A stretch of 15,077 bases of DNA from Deinococcus fonticola (GTDB lineage Bacteria > Deinococcota > Deinococci > Deinococcales > Deinococcaceae): NCBI RefSeq assembly GCF_004634215.1, contig NZ_SMMH01000049.1, positions 1 through 15,077 on the forward strand, given 5' to 3'. Both the position numbers and the translations under genes were made by a program. Below, piece after piece: positions 13,907 to 15,077 of this stretch; the stretch's first letter is position 1, and every line of letters starts with the position of its first letter. The notes under the pieces are model-generated. The model was not told the DNA's origin, made no database searches, and was given only the letters and a program-made list of their open reading frames with translations.

Positions 13907-14188
13907 TTATTCTCTGAGTTGGAACCGAATCGCGAGAGATATCAACAACATATCTACCAGTACGAAGATCAGAAACCACTTCAAAAGCATGACACTGGAG
14001 AGATTCATCAGGGGGGCCGGGAACAGCATCAGCGCCCCTAATCCCATGCTGAATGCGACGACCATCGGCGTGACCGGAATGACGCGGCGGCGCATCATCT
14101 GAAGAATAGTAAAAGCACCCAGCAGCGCGGCCACCAGGAGCCAGCCAGTCACCACCAGAGGCGCAGACTCAGCGGAAATGACCAGCAC
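13907..14188 (-). CDS. small three-helix membrane protein downstream of the VirB10-like gene
   Basis: GTG 14188 shares one base with the TAG stop of the upstream gene (TAGTG), and the product has 93 residues. It has three hydrophobic segments at about 9-30, 42-62 and 66-88. A basic MMRRR follows the first, which suggests that this loop is cytoplasmic. The frame continues upstream, but only through the body of the VirB10-like gene. I do not recognise the family. Its coupling to the VirB10-like gene and its small, very hydrophobic nature suggest a membrane component of the same secretion system, comparable in size to VirB3 but without clear similarity. Confidence 0.6.
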   Translation of the reverse strand: MLVISAESAPLVVTGWLLVAALLGAFTILQMMRRRVIPVTPMVVAFSMGLGALMLFPAPLMNLSSVMLLKWFLIFVLVDMLLISLAIRFQLRE

Positions 14189-14973
14189 TACGCCCCGATC
14201 CCCAGAATCAAGACCATCGGCGTATTGCTGTCCACTCTGGCGGCGCGCGTGATGGACTGCGCAGCCTTGGGCAGTGTGAACGTCTGACTGACGCCTCCCG
14301 CCAGGATTTGCCACAGCGGAGGCAGCGCATGACTGGCAATCGTGGCATTGTCGCCAATAGCGATCTTGGGGGCATTGCTGGTCATAGCGTTGAGCGAGGA
14401 CTGAACAGCCCCTTGCAGGGCGCTGACCCCGTTCTGCGCCGCGTCGAGGGCCAGCGTGGGCGCAATCGGCTCGATGCGGGCCGGAACACCTTGATTCAGG
14501 TTCTTTCCTTCGACGGAGTACGCCAGGGCGTCGATCTCGAACACCTGACCCTGTGCGTCGATGTAACGGCGGAACTGCATATCCACCCGGCCCAGTTGAC
14601 CGTTGATCGTGCCGACACCGACGAAGGAACCGCCGTCGGACGTGACCACCACGACAGGCACCGAGCCACCCGTCAGCGCAAACACCGCCGTCACCAGCCG
14701 GGCGGGAACTTGTTGAAGGTTCTTGAACGGCCCCAGCGCCCCAAGCCTGGAGGCCTGATTGGTCGCACTACTTCCAAAGGGCGTTTCAGCCGGAGCAGTC
14801 TGAGTGGACGACTCAACCCCCTTCTCTGCTGAACCCAGAGCGCCGAAGGACAACCCTTCACCGGGGGCCGGGGTGGTGTTGGCCGGGGCCGCCGCCACAG
14901 GAGCCGCAGCAGTCGGAGCCTGTTGGGGCGTTTCCGGGCGGCGACGCTGATATTGATAACGCGGTAAGTTCAT
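14188..14973 (-). CDS. TrbI/VirB10-like conjugation channel protein, short or 5'-truncated
   Basis: The 261-residue product begins with a basic, Gln-rich start and an Ala/Pro-rich stretch (about 12-38), as in the periplasmic linker of VirB10/TrbI. The region 88-175 resembles the conserved TrbI beta-barrel: VPARLVTAVFALTGGSVPVVVV, then GSFVGVGTINGQLGRVDMQF, then FEIDALAYSVEGKNLNQGVP. VirB10 proteins are usually about 380-480 residues with an N-terminal membrane helix, which is missing here. The ATG at 14973 lies only 21 bp from a divergent probable transposase start, so the 5' end may have been removed by that insertion. No ribosome binding site is seen. The family call is by pattern and is moderate. 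Confidence 0.55.
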   Translation of the reverse strand: MNLPRYQYQRRRPETPQQAPTAAAPVAAAPANTTPAPGEGLSFGALGSAEKGVESSTQTAPAETPFGSSATNQASRLGALGPFKNLQQVPARLVTAVFALTGGSVPVVVVTSDGGSFVGVGTINGQLGRVDMQFRRYIDAQGQVFEIDALAYSVEGKNLNQGVPARIEPIAPTLALDAAQNGVSALQGAVQSSLNAMTSNAPKIAIGDNATIASHALPPLWQILAGGVSQTFTLPKAAQSITRAARVDSNTPMVLILGIGA

Positions 14974-14982
14974 GGCGAGATA

Positions 14983-14988
14983 TAGACT
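14983..14988 (+). promoter_or_regulatory. possible leaderless -10 box for the rightmost + strand gene
   Basis: TAGACT (TAnnnT type) lies six bases before ATG 14995 in the 21-bp gap between two divergent ATGs. Transcription would start at the ATG, and no Shine-Dalgarno is seen. Support is only from position and sequence. Confidence 0.3.
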
Positions 14989-14994
14989 CTGGCT

Positions 14995-15077
14995 ATGGTT
15001 GAAGTTTGGCGACCCAAGCTCCTGACTCGACAGCAGATGGAGGAGCGCCGTCTGGCGGCATTGCCCTTCCTGAGCGA
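14995..15077 (+). CDS. N-terminus of a probable transposase (IS630-like), runs off the window
   Basis: ATG 14995 opens a frame that stays open to the end of the window, starting MVEVWRPKLLTRQQMEERRL. The LT-x-x-Q-x-EERR-LA pattern resembles the start of the helix-turn-helix domain of IS630-family transposases, but only 27 codons and a part are visible. It is divergent from the VirB10-like gene, 21 bp away. The left end of this element must lie in or close to that gap or within the first codons of the VirB10-like frame. Confidence 0.45.
   Translation, partial: MVEVWRPKLLTRQQMEERRLAALPFLS

Noticed and set aside
1..15077. CRISPR arrays, tRNA, rRNA, a retron or a toxin-antitoxin pair
   Set aside because: I looked for regular spaced repeats, tRNA-like cloverleaf ends and small paired genes on both strands and saw none.

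Overview
The window looks like an accessory region (plasmid or integrative element) of a Deinococcus-type bacterium. The pointers are the G+C-rich coding sequence, the kinds of insertion sequence, a promoter placed so that transcription would start on the A of an ATG (leaderless mRNAs are common in Deinococcus), and Ala/Pro-rich exported conjugation proteins. The genus is an inference; no rRNA or other marker is present.

Layout. (1) 1-93: the 5' end of an IS3-family insertion sequence on the - strand. (2) 94-5163: a + strand conjugation (type IV secretion) operon. It holds the 3' tail of a gene apparently cut by that IS, a VirD4/TraG coupling ATPase, a VirB9-like exported protein, a six-cysteine exported protein, and a small exported phospholipase-D/Nuc-like protein that has lost its catalytic motif. 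(3) 5164-8450: a pile-up of three insertion sequences. These are an IS3-family element with both terminal repeats, a DDE transposase that has lost its 5' end, and an IS4-type transposase on the - strand that is cut at its C-terminus. (4) 8503-13388: a tight five-gene - strand operon in which successive genes overlap by 4 bp or lie 2 bp apart: metallophosphoesterase, family-5 solute-binding protein, two DppB/DppC-type permeases, and SurE nucleotidase. No ABC ATPase gene is present. (5) 13389-13906: non-coding and partly AT-rich. (6) 13907-14973: a TrbI/VirB10-like protein and a small membrane protein on the - strand, so conjugation genes lie at both ends of the window. (7) 14995 to the end: the start of another probable transposase on the + strand.

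Main discovery. The IS3 orfA (5417-5456) and the unrelated IS4-type transposase (8046-8085, - strand) each carry a 40-nt insertion in the same sense relative to the gene. Removing exactly 40 nt restores the expected protein in both. The two inserts are homologous (33 of 40 positions identical). Six of the seven differences form three compensatory base-pair changes in a common two-stem hairpin, and the seventh is in the loop. That pattern indicates a structured short element conserved at the RNA or single-stranded DNA level, either a tiny mobile element or a translational-bypass/excision element living in transposase genes. The same IS block is also unusually rich in long perfect hairpins inside coding sequence.
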